A program made the position numbers and the translations under genes. From Stagonosporopsis chrysanthemi (lineage: Eukaryota; Ascomycota; Dothideomycetes; Pleosporales; Didymellaceae): 64,000 bases of DNA. This document shows, one piece after another, positions 31,549 to 41,800 of the stretch. Every line of letters starts with the position of its first letter. Within the stretch, counting starts at the first letter, position 1. Below the pieces are notes generated by a model. It did no database searches. It worked only from the letters and a program-made list of their open reading frames with translations, and had not been told where the DNA came from. The DNA is taken from positions 1-64,000 of the forward strand of contig JAFISE010000138.1 of NCBI GenBank assembly GCA_022560025.1. Reading direction: 5' to 3'.

Positions 31549-32684
31549 TCAAATGAGGTACTGGATTATGTAGTCCAGGCCGTCTGCTGTCCTTCGCTCG
31601 GAATCTAGGACAAATTGGGTTTTTGGAATGGCACCCATAATTTTAGAGGCATGGACATCTTCGTAAGCAATTCCAACCCCTGTAGAGCAGTTGGGAAGAT
31701 TGGTATGGCGCCTCGAGAGTACGTAACAGTTTATCCAGTGGAGGAATTTGAATCCAAATCTAGGTCCATGGCCGACATGAATCCAGAGGATGCACCGTCC
31801 GTCATTTCCTTGACCAGGCTTTGATACACAGGGCTCCTCTAGTAACGCGTCTCTGTGATCCAGAGATGTTACCGTTCCGTAGCTTGGGAAGTCGTCATTT
31901 CGGTCTTGGTCCAACACATGCTTCAGAGATTCCTGTCTCGTCCAGGCTGTCAGCTTTAGTCTCTCCACAGACATAGAGGTGTCTTGTCGAAGACTGATAA
32001 GTGCAACATTGATAATTTCAGGAGTAAAAAAGGGGCGGACGACAAGGAATCTGATGCAGCTCCCAAATTGACTGGTCCAGGACCATGATGGTTGTCTTGG
32101 AAGAGAAGCAGCTGACCTAGTGTCACGATAGGGGTCGAGATACCACAGAAGCCCTCTGACGTCTTCGAGGCAGACTTCTTCGTGAAAATATATGTTCAAT
32201 CGCTGCTCATAAACAGATAAAAGACCGGCAATCGCGGACAAAATGTCGCTTTCGAATGTCAATTCGCGCCTACTGTATGACTCAATGGCACATTGGAAGA
32301 GACACATCGGTATGAAGTGGAACAAATTGCGACGTATGAGTCCACGCCCAGAGATCCATCATACTATCGTCCCCGCCCCAGCATTTCACGCTTTCTAGGG
32401 CGTACGCACTATCTATGCGGAACGGGAAAGATGTTTGTTCGGAAAGTTGGTCTATCAGGCATTGCCATCTGATCTCGCTTTCTGTAAAAATAAGACTTCG
32501 GTATGACATCGATAGAGAATCCAGTGGCACAGATCACATGTCTTTGCGAAATTGCGAACGAGCCCTGGGTGGTATAGTGATCGTAAACCAGGGTACGTCT
32601 ATTGTCATTCGGAGGACATTCCAGCGCGTGAGGTTGATCGACTACAGGTCGGAGGGTGATGTTCGAGCATTTCTGGCAAAGCAT
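31549..32684 (-). pseudogene. Internally deleted HET-domain gene
   Basis: On the minus strand an ATG at 32684 starts a HET-type N-terminus (MLCQKCSNITLRP, then DHYTTQGSFAIS). The sequence then jumps to the late part of the HET domain in another frame (YRSLIFTESEIRWQC, about 32500-32455), followed by a Trp-rich stretch (MMDLWAWTHT). After one more frame change near 32300 it runs through YSRRELTFESDIL, LSVYEQ and PSWSWTS to TAA/stop at 31549. The central HET motifs (SHTWGD, WIDSLCIIQD) are missing, so roughly 300 residues seem deleted. At least one frameshift accompanies the deletion. The intact HET gene at 57208-59210 shows what is lost. The last frame alone is 258 codons and may be mistaken for a gene. 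HET proteins trigger fungal self/non-self cell death; this copy should be inactive. Confidence 0.7.
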
Positions 32685-33500
32685 TATCACACGCGAAAAG
32701 GCGTGGTCAGTGGTGGGACGCAGCAGGGGGACACAGAGGGCTGAGATAGCTGACAGTGAAGAACGTCTGCCGCGCTGACCTCTCACGTGCATCGCCTGCA
32801 AGGCAGCCAGGTTTGTCCCGAAGGGGAAGTCGGCAACGACCAACGTGCAGCCACGCCTGAAGCGCTCAGATTCTACTTACTGGACGATGAAGATGATTCG
32901 CCGGAATTGCTTCTCCAAAAAATGGTTCTTGTCAATGTGTACTGCAAACTATCCGACTTGCGTCGCCTCAAACAAAAACCACCTTTTCAACCAGACTCGT
33001 GCGACACTTGACTGCAAGTCTATCCATACGTCCGATACAAGACTGGTGCCTCCTCATGGGGATCAGGCATGAAGGTAATGTCCAAGGAAAGACGGAGGGA
33101 TTAGTGAACCTGCGGATTTGTGAGCAAGAGGCGCGCGAGGGTCGAGATAAGCTGCGCCGCATGGGCCAGGCAGAGTTGGGTGAGATCTATGATATGAAAG
33201 CTCCGCTTTTCCTTAGACGATTGCCTGCATATCCCACTCTGCCTACGCCTGCCTACTCAACCTTCCCCGGTCTCTCTGGCGGGTACATCCGTTTCACTTC
33301 TCAATTTAAAGATGAGCCAAGACGATGTAAGATAATGACTTGGAAACTTTTATATTGATGATGCAGTCAAATGCACAAATGGTCAATGCGTGTTGGAACT
33401 GCTTGGTCTACGAAAACAAGTTGCTGCGCGTATTTTGCAACGTCGATGAATCCTCGTACTGCCATATTTTAGCACAAACTCCATTCACTGGGGGGAATGA
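32685..33500. other. Spacer between HET pseudogene and NUP192
   Basis: 816 bp. A plus frame at 32999-33358 begins with GTG and has no recognised domain. Otherwise it holds the NUP192 3' region. Confidence 0.4.
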
Positions 33501-36500
33501 TTAGTGAGGAGTGTGGCTTACCTGCAAAAACCCCGTGACATCCACCAAAACTGTCCAGCAGTCCACCAGATCGACCAGATCTTGCTGTGCTTCTACCTTC
33601 TCTCCGCCTCCAACATTCACACTCCTCTTAAATACCGCCACCATGCTGTGTCTGTTCTCCTTCAAGAATTCTCGTGCCTGGAACACTGTCTGGTCGTTTT
33701 GTCTCCCTCTCGCAATAACCGCCGCGATAACGACCCTTAACACGGATAGCATGAGCTCGTAGTACTTTTTGAGGGCATTCGGGTTGTCGAACTCGAGTCC
33801 AATATCCGGGTCTACAGCAAAGATCTGCGAGTCACGAATAGCGGGGAACAGCCCGGCATTGAGGACGTATGCGGCGCCGAGGCGAGACTGGGCAATACGC
33901 AGCAGCAGGGCGAGACTGGCATCGTAGTAAGATAGCAGGCTGGTCACCTGGGGCGCGGCTGCGGCACGGAGTTCTTCAGGGATGTGCTTGATGTTGTCGA
34001 CCAGGACGCCGATGAAGTTAAGCGATACGAAGGCTTCAAGAATGTATTTTGACTGCTGGCGAGTTGCTACGGCGACAAGAGCGTTAAGGAGCAGAAGTGC
34101 GATAATTCTACAAGTGCCTTGGCCGCTGTATGCGTCGTCGCAGATGATTTCCAGAAGATGAGTGCCGGCATTCTTGATGGTGTTGAGCGTGTGTCGACCG
34201 AGTGGGGAGTTGAGTGTTGCCTTCTCAAATGTGCCGGAGATGTAGCGGAAGCAGATTTGGTAACAGTACTCACGAAGCTCGGGCGTGGAAATGGGGCTGT
34301 AGACACCAGCGAGGGCTGCATGGAACAGCTGGCTCAGGCGATCGTTAGAGAAATCACCTGTCTTGTCGAAAGCTGTCGTCGTGAAGTCGACCTTCTGTAT
34401 GAGCGCTCCAGCCAGTCCAGCGAGCTGCAGAGCAGTAAACACGTCGTCATTGTACGACTGTTCCAGTTTCGGCAGGATCACCTGAAGTGTCTGAAGAATG
34501 AAAGAAGCCCTTGCCCCATCTTCGAATTCGCAGCTGTGGACGGTGAGTATCAACACTTGTACCCAGGACTGAAGGATGCTCTTGTGGTAACGCGTCAGTT
34601 GAGCTCTCCGATTCCAATCAGCAAACACGGCTAATAACAATTCCGCCTGTTGCGCCAGTTCTGCTTCTTGGATCTCGTCAGCGATCAGGCCTTCTTTCCT
34701 CCAGAACTTCATCTTCAACAAGATGAGCTGCTGAAGTAATGGCAGAGAGTACAACAGATCGCCATCCTTCTCTTCCTGACAAGATGCAAGATTGACACCT
34801 TCGAAGAATTTATGTTGATTCGGCAAAGCCCGCTCAGGGTACATGAACTCGATGAAGTCGAACAAATCGAAAATGTTGGGGTTGGAGATCGCGTCTTCAC
34901 CAGGTCGTATGGTGGTGCCGAGAAGTAGAGATTGTATCCGTGATTTCATCGAGGGCATGCTCTCCTTGATAGTCAAGCGGAGCTCCCGCGATTCGTAATC
35001 CAAGAATGCAGCTCGTCGCTGGAGGAAACTTTGCAGGGCAAGAGCTGGAGGTCCGGAAAAGAACTCAGAGTAGTCGCTTGTAGCGAGCAACTCCAAACCC
35101 TGCGCGAGGGACATGCCTTCCCAAGGCACGTCAAGATTGATGGGAGTCAGGCGCGGCGCCTCAATGAACAGTAGTTCGTTCTCTCGCAGCTCCTCCATGA
35201 CAATTGCACTAGTCAGTGGGGAGCGCCATAACTTCTGAAGGATGTCCCAGCAGCGTGTCTTGAGCTCAGACCTCCATGCCAAAAATTGTTCCCCGTCATT
35301 GTCAGGATACTCAACACCCAAAAGGAGAATGGCATGGAAAAGCGCTTGCCCGTTGGACCAAAGGCTGTCCTCAGCAATGCGAACTGTGCTGCTTTCGCAC
35401 GAGAACCCAAGCAGAATGTGGGCGATCGTGGGTCTGGTGGACACTGCTGCAAGGCAGCTGTTCAAGAAGTCAAGCACACGAAGCTTGACGATGTAACCGG
35501 ATGCTTCCTCGCCAGCTTCTAGTTCTTCGGCACTGAATTGCATCAGACTGTGCAAAGATCGACCAATCCGCTCAGCTTCGTTATCTCGTTCCAAGACACC
35601 GACGATCTTGCTGCGGCCTGATCGTTGGCCAAATCCTGCGGGCGACACAGCAAGCTTCCTCGATGATGCTAGTTTCTGTAGAAGTTGCAGTGAGGCAATC
35701 GTCAACGCTTCATGGCCGGTACCGCAGTACAACCCCAAGTCAACGACGATCTGAAGGTTATTCAAGATCGCGTCTTCGAAGGATGCCAATGAGACATTGG
35801 AGACCGGTGATCCTTGCATGGATGGTTGCTGCTTTAGTGCGGGCCTGACGATGTCAAGGTAAGTGGACTGCAATTTCATAACTTGATCCATGACCTCGAT
35901 GCTCAACATCAGCGTTTGGACGAGAGGCGAGTCTGATGGAGCAGCGTCGACCTCGCTGACGTCGTGATGTGCAGCTGCAAACAGAGCCTTGAGGACTTTG
36001 TCGTTGAAAAGCCATTCCATAACGCGCGTGTAAGGGTGCAGAGCGATGTAGGCCGCAAGAGAGGAGGTGTCGATGACAGAGTCAACGGGGATGCTTGACT
36101 TGTTGGCAAAGACGACCAAATTCTCGTTGAAGGTCGAGAGACAGGTTACGATGAAACTTAAGCAGGTCCACCTCATGACATTACGCTGAAGCGGGTCGGT
36201 GACTTCCTGCGAACGTTCCGCGAATACTTGTTGCATGACAAAGTCAATATAGCTCTCGACGCCTGGCATCCGGCGTGACGAGCCAAGGGTTTCGGGGAAC
36301 GGTAACCCGTCGTTGAGGCCTTCGCTCTCCGGGTAGGGCTCAATGAGGCTGTGAAGCAGTCGCACGAACGCATTTGCTTCGTCGTACCCATCGGCCAAGG
36401 TACCCCAAAACTCCTCTCGTGGTGTTGAGACGAGGGTGTTGCTTGGCTTTGAGGTGATGTAGAAGCCGCTGACGGTCCAATCATCCAGCGCATTCCAGAC

Positions 36501-38483
36501 AATGCTTGCGCGGTTGACATCCTTGCCGACCAGCAGAGCCGAAAGCGCGTCGTATGCCGCTGCACGAAGCCCGCTCTCGACTTTGTCTGTGCATAATCCG
36601 AAGCAGATACCCAAGTAGTTGTACTCCTTCAGGTCAAGAATCCACTGGCGAGCAGCGACGCTGTTTCTGCACAAATGTGCGAGAAGACGCAGATAACTTT
36701 CAAGCATGGTTGCACTTTCAGGCTCAACGATTTGGTCGGCTGGGGTTTGTGATTGCGCAAAGATGCCCACTTGAATGGGTTTCTTTGGTTCATGGATGTC
36801 TCGGTCAAACTCCACGAGCTCGTTGAAGATGTGTGTATAACTCAAGGAGCTTGTGCGCCGAATCTTCCCAGACGCCGAGGCGCCTTCTTCCAGCAGGAAT
36901 TTGTGCGCCGAGTCTGCATTCTCTTGATCGCCAGAGATCGCTCGCAGCATCTCACAAAACATAGCTATGCGAGGAGTTGGCTGCCTCTTGGCTGCCCACT
37001 GCAAGAAGCCGTAGAGATTGCTCTCCTTGTCGTTCCAGAAGTCACCGGCCGCGTCCGGGAAGCCATCGAAAGCATACGCTACAATGACCATGAACCTCTC
37101 CAGGTGCAACGGATACTCCCCCGTTGATCGTTGAAATTGCAGTTGTAACCTTCTCCGCTGGTCGTCCTCTTCGACCTTGAGCTTTCGCAATGTATCTGGC
37201 ATGTGTGTGATGAACGAGTCGACAAACGTCTGCAGTTGCTCCATGAGAAGCACTTTGAAGAACTCCTCGGGTTGTGTGGACTCGGAACTTAACATGGCGG
37301 TATCCTGCAGCAATGTCGACAGCATACTGGTCTTCTGCGGATCGTACCATCGCGTCGGGCGCACATCCTGACTGACGGACAGCATGAAGTGGAAGGCTCC
37401 GTCGTTGAGTGCCCGGACGAATTGATCAGATCGAGCGTCAGCCTCGGCTTTGAGATCAACGCCTCGAATGGCAAGGTCCGGGTCACTGGGGTCTACGTAT
37501 CGGCCACTGTACTCTGCCAACCACCAAGCCAATGTAGCCGCATGAAGATTCCTCAGAGACCAGCTAGAGCTGTCTCGTTCCGCCATCAATGTGTCGTGGA
37601 GAGATCGCGCATCCTTCAGCATGACGTTGCTCTCAAGTGCAGTCCAGCCCGTCAGTCGAATGATTATCGGTACGTAGTGTATTGTGATGATGTCGTGGCG
37701 CTCCAGAGTCTTTGCCTTAGCCAGTAGCGCTTTGTAATTGTCGACGTTCACATAGCCAGCCTTAATCATATGGGTGCAGATGGCAGCTAGATTCTCGTGC
37801 TGTCTCGTCAAGCTCTGACGCTGGAAGTCCATGATCTCAACGAAGCCTGGCAGTGGCACTTGACCAACCACTTGCGTGCTCTGGACGCGTTCCATGATCT
37901 GCTGCAGCCATTTCTCAACATTGGCCATGCCGGTCAAGCATTTGTTCCAGTAACCATATGCATTGACCAAGTTCGTTGCGCCTTCCACGCCCAGTATGAT
38001 CTGCACGGCCTTCTGCAGCGCAGAGAGGCCCTCAATCTCTGCCTCTCCAGCATCACCGCTGTCCAGAGTGGTTCTCATGAGGATGCGCAGGCAAAGTAGG
38101 ATGTATTCGCGGCGACGGTGAAAGCGTATAACGGCAGTCTGCAGCTGCGTGCGGTCCAGGTCCTTGGCCTCGGCTGCAGCGCCCATGAAGAGAGCGGCTG
38201 CGTCGACTTCGTCTAGATCCAAGGCATCGGCCAATTCGAGCGTCTGCTGCTTGAAATCATCGTTGACTTCGTATTCGTTGTCGTCGATGGTGATTTTCCC
38301 GCCCGACAGCAGCCGCCTGCTTGCGTCGTTCTTGGGCTTCTTGTCCAATAGTGTCTTGAAGTCCTCCAGATGCGCTTCCAGATTCAGCACTAGCCGATCG
38401 AGTACGGGCAGCTGGAGGTCGATGTGGGCACAGAGATCGCGGTGCAGGCCCTGGAGGGCGGCGAGGCTGTCTTCGTCAGCCAT
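33501..38483 (-). CDS. NUP192: Nuclear pore complex inner-ring protein Nup192 (Nup205 family), ~1660 aa
   Basis: Essentially one huge exon. The frame is open from 38537, but that codon is TTG. I choose the ATG at 38483 (MADEDSLAALQGLHRDLCAH), giving 1660 aa, typical for Nup192. The protein is all helical, with family signatures near the N-terminus (EVNDDFKQQTLELADALDLDE, AAALFMGA) and throughout (IRLTGWTALESNVMLKDAR, EEFFKVLLMEQLQTFVDSFI). It is a scaffold of the inner ring that binds Nic96 and Nup53. The C-terminus is uncertain: the codons for GFLQ are followed directly by GTAAGC, then CACTAATC and later AG sites. A short terminal intron, for example to the AG before TACGAGGATTC, would replace the last five residues by about 16 others. 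Confidence 0.93.
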   Translation of the reverse strand: MADEDSLAALQGLHRDLCAHIDLQLPVLDRLVLNLEAHLEDFKTLLDKKPKNDASRRLLSGGKITIDDNEYEVNDDFKQQTLELADALDLDEVDAAALFMGAAAEAKDLDRTQLQTAVIRFHRRREYILLCLRILMRTTLDSGDAGEAEIEGLSALQKAVQIILGVEGATNLVNAYGYWNKCLTGMANVEKWLQQIMERVQSTQVVGQVPLPGFVEIMDFQRQSLTRQHENLAAICTHMIKAGYVNVDNYKALLAKAKTLERHDIITIHYVPIIIRLTGWTALESNVMLKDARSLHDTLMAERDSSSWSLRNLHAATLAWWLAEYSGRYVDPSDPDLAIRGVDLKAEADARSDQFVRALNDGAFHFMLSVSQDVRPTRWYDPQKTSMLSTLLQDTAMLSSESTQPEEFFKVLLMEQLQTFVDSFITHMPDTLRKLKVEEDDQRRRLQLQFQRSTGEYPLHLERFMVIVAYAFDGFPDAAGDFWNDKESNLYGFLQWAAKRQPTPRIAMFCEMLRAISGDQENADSAHKFLLEEGASASGKIRRTSSLSYTHIFNELVEFDRDIHEPKKPIQVGIFAQSQTPADQIVEPESATMLESYLRLLAHLCRNSVAARQWILDLKEYNYLGICFGLCTDKVESGLRAAAYDALSALLVGKDVNRASIVWNALDDWTVSGFYITSKPSNTLVSTPREEFWGTLADGYDEANAFVRLLHSLIEPYPESEGLNDGLPFPETLGSSRRMPGVESYIDFVMQQVFAERSQEVTDPLQRNVMRWTCLSFIVTCLSTFNENLVVFANKSSIPVDSVIDTSSLAAYIALHPYTRVMEWLFNDKVLKALFAAAHHDVSEVDAAPSDSPLVQTLMLSIEVMDQVMKLQSTYLDIVRPALKQQPSMQGSPVSNVSLASFEDAILNNLQIVVDLGLYCGTGHEALTIASLQLLQKLASSRKLAVSPAGFGQRSGRSKIVGVLERDNEAERIGRSLHSLMQFSAEELEAGEEASGYIVKLRVLDFLNSCLAAVSTRPTIAHILLGFSCESSTVRIAEDSLWSNGQALFHAILLLGVEYPDNDGEQFLAWRSELKTRCWDILQKLWRSPLTSAIVMEELRENELLFIEAPRLTPINLDVPWEGMSLAQGLELLATSDYSEFFSGPPALALQSFLQRRAAFLDYESRELRLTIKESMPSMKSRIQSLLLGTTIRPGEDAISNPNIFDLFDFIEFMYPERALPNQHKFFEGVNLASCQEEKDGDLLYSLPLLQQLILLKMKFWRKEGLIADEIQEAELAQQAELLLAVFADWNRRAQLTRYHKSILQSWVQVLILTVHSCEFEDGARASFILQTLQVILPKLEQSYNDDVFTALQLAGLAGALIQKVDFTTTAFDKTGDFSNDRLSQLFHAALAGVYSPISTPELREYCYQICFRYISGTFEKATLNSPLGRHTLNTIKNAGTHLLEIICDDAYSGQGTCRIIALLLLNALVAVATRQQSKYILEAFVSLNFIGVLVDNIKHIPEELRAAAAPQVTSLLSYYDASLALLLRIAQSRLGAAYVLNAGLFPAIRDSQIFAVDPDIGLEFDNPNALKKYYELMLSVLRVVIAAVIARGRQNDQTVFQAREFLKENRHSMVAVFKRSVNVGGGEKVEAQQDLVDLVDCWTVLVDVTGFLQVSHTPH

Positions 38484-38862
38484 GGGAGAGTCGCGGGGAG
38501 GCACTGCGCATCGTGCGCCGGTCGATTCGGCGGGCAATTGTGCGGCTGAGGATCAACGAAGGCGTGTTTGGGTTGTGTTTTCCTTTCACCCAGCTCGAAC
38601 TAACTTTCGCGGGACGCGGTGGAGCTTGGACGCGACTTCCTTCTTGGCAGCGACCGCGACGGCGAGCACCCCCGTCGCAACTCCGCAGCGACAACACCAC
38701 CAGCAGCGCTGCACGAAGCCTGCAATAGTGTGCTGCGGTCGCGGAGCTTCGAGGGATCATGTGCTGCCCTTAAAAAAGCCGTCCGAGTGCCCTTTTCCCT
38801 CTGGCGATGCCCGGCTTCCATCAACTTGACTTTTGAGCAGCGCGAATCTGTGAGCGCCCAGG
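38484..38862. promoter_or_regulatory. Divergent promoter between NUP192 and TEL1
   Basis: 379 bp between the two ATGs. No TATA box stands out on either side. The sequence is GC-rich with GCAGCGACCGCGACGGCG-like stretches, as in housekeeping bidirectional promoters. Confidence 0.6.
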
Positions 38863-41800
38863 ATGGAGGCCACAAACATCCAGGACGCGAAGAGTGAGTC
38901 GCAAACATGTCCCGCCCCCACGCTTGTACTCACACTCACAGTTCTCATTCAATCGACCACCATCAGTACCCGTACGAAGGGCTTAAACAACCTCATCGTC
39001 ATCCTCAGGCACAACCGCGGCAAACCCAGCTTGGAGGCGCTTGGAAACAAGGCCTACCTGGCGCTATGCGAGACACTCTTTCAATGTCTGAGGGACGAGC
39101 GCTCAGCTATTATGCGTAGTAAGGCCAAGGAGCCCAAATCAACCACCAACCTCGCACTCTGTAGTACTGCTCTCCGGCTTGTCATTGCTTCAGGCGCACG
39201 AGCGATCAAAAGCTCGACAGTCGAGGTTATCATAGATACCATCATCGAAGTGCTACCAAGCAGAGACAATCCACGTCTGAAACCTCTTCTCGAAGATGTC
39301 CCAAAGGCCTTGCGATTGCTGCTAGAGTATCAACCTCATGTCGAGCGCCTCTCTCTAGACGGCTGGATCACAACGGTTGACTTTTGCATCGGCTCACTGG
39401 CTGGTTCATCGATAGAGACTGAGACTGAAATGTCCAACAGCTGGAGTACAAATGTCTCCAGTCGTGGCCGCACCCCAATTGACTCTGTGGATGCGTCCAT
39501 CGCTCGAGGCAGCCCCCGTGAGCCCGTCGCAAGAACAAAGTCGGTGACTGACGAGTTCTCTCCTTCTACCGAAGACTTCATCCACTGCTTGCTTGCACTT
39601 GTAAGGGCGACTAATGCACCAGTCCTTGACAAAGCCGAAGCCATCATGACTGCGCTGTTGTACTTTTTGAAACGAAGGAACGGGCGCGGCAGTGTCGCTG
39701 CAGCTGCTCTTGCAGGCATCAACGCCATCCTTGCTCGTACAGCCTTACAGATGCTCGACTTGTCGAAGCGCATTATCAAGGATCTACTACCTCTAATGAG
39801 AACAATGTGGTCTGAGCACGGACTTCGTGATGAGATACTGATCACGTTGACGTATACAGAAGCCCACCTCTCGAGTCTGGTTGCCGATCTGGAAGATCCC
39901 ACGACGTGTGTCGATCTCAAGGCACTTGTTGAGACTATGTATGCAGACTATCGAACACGGAAAGAGACTACCATGCATCAGTACTTGGATGAAGACCATC
40001 TTTGCTTCCGGGGGCCAACTAATTCAAACAGCCACCCACTCAACACCCTTGTATTCTCTCTGGAGACTGAACACCTGAGGTCTGAGGGCTTGTGGGCGAC
40101 TGTGCACGCCATCGCGCGGTACTCGTCCATGCTCGATAGAAGAGAAGCCAGGACTATGCGCGTTCGCGATGCTGACGGTGAGAGCGTATCCAAGCGCACT
40201 CGCGTTGAGCTTTGCTTCGACGAGTATCTTCGAAATCTCACAGAGCCCCGCTCCAATGCCAAACGAGCTGCTCTGCAAGTCATTGCGTTTTCGATCCAAG
40301 AGGGTCCTGTCGATAAAGATGCATTCCAGACCTTGACCGAGCGACTCGCATCGTGCATGTCTGACGAAAATGCGGCTCACTCTGTGTGGGCAATGGTCGC
40401 GTTGACTGCGTAGGTGATCTCTCACAAACACCATCTTCTTTGCTAACGCGTCTCAGAGCTGCATATCAAAGGGTTGCTCGTCACCACGAGTTTGTGCCCT
40501 CCTGGATACTGATATGGCAGACCGCCTCCAGGGCGATAACCTCGCCCACATTATGTCGCACTGCATGCCATCTCATGGATGTCCTGTTGAAGCTTGAGAT
40601 CGTACCCTTCACTGCTGTCTCCGATACCATCCAATCCATGCTCATTTCCATTGAATTGACTGGCCCGTCGCTGCTTACAGAGTCAAGCGCTTCTCTGCTG
40701 ACCACTATCATGCGCGAACGTACCAAAGAGAATCCTTCCCAATTCAATCAGACTGCTGAGAGGATTTTGAGCTGGGTATTCATGAGATGGACGCCCAGTG
40801 AGTACCCCCGGGGAACAACATGTCAATTTGCTAACAATATCAAGGTCTCTGGTCTGAACGAAACTACGCTGCTACGAATGCACGCCATTGCAATGCACGA
40901 GATGTTCTGCGAATACTGTGCGCAGCACTGGATGTACCATACAACCTTCCGGACTCGTCGCCCTTTCGTGTCCTTGGGCCCATCGCTCGGGCTAGAGTTT
41001 GGAATGCTCGCTATCGAGCACTAATGCAGTATCTTCTTCTGCTCGAAAACGATGCTGAATTTCTCACACGAGCATCTGCGCGCCTTAGCGCACCGCAAAT
41101 GCCTGTTGATAGACATCAATCAACCAACATAGAGATCCGGATATTGGAATACTGCCTCTCAGAAGTAGAGAAGACGAGGGAGCGTTGGAAAGAAACCTCC
41201 CAATCGAATATTCAGACCATCACATCAGACATGATGCGCATCATCACCAACTTGTGCATCGTCGCTCCTGCAGTCGCCAGCCTAAGCAAATCTCTGGATC
41301 GTCGGGTGAAAGCTCTTGAAACCTCCGCCGATAAGCTCGCATATGCGTTCGTTAGTACACTGTCAAAGCCGCAGACTGACCAGTATAAGATTGATGCGGT
41401 ACTTGAAGCATGCATTGCAAGTCTACCAGACATCAGATTGAAGGACACCCTGAGTCCCGATATCTTCCGACAAACAGGAGTCAGCCTTCTATCCCGACAT
41501 ATTTCCAAGGTTCTGAACAATCGTGTCGAGATCAAGCAATCCTTTTATGCCGAAGATGACGATTTCATGGACATCGACGACGGCAACGATTCCCAAATGA
41601 CCTCCAACATAGCGAATCTTGAGAGCGAGGTACCACGGCACACTGACCAAGCCGAGACTGATGTCGCAGCCCTACGCGCGTCAGCCACTTCCTACCTCAA
41701 TCTTGTTGCCGCAGTAATGGACAGCCCGGACCAGAACGAGGATCGAATACCTGCCAGTCTTGTCAATTATCTCATATCTTTGACAGAGAACGAGTTGCTC

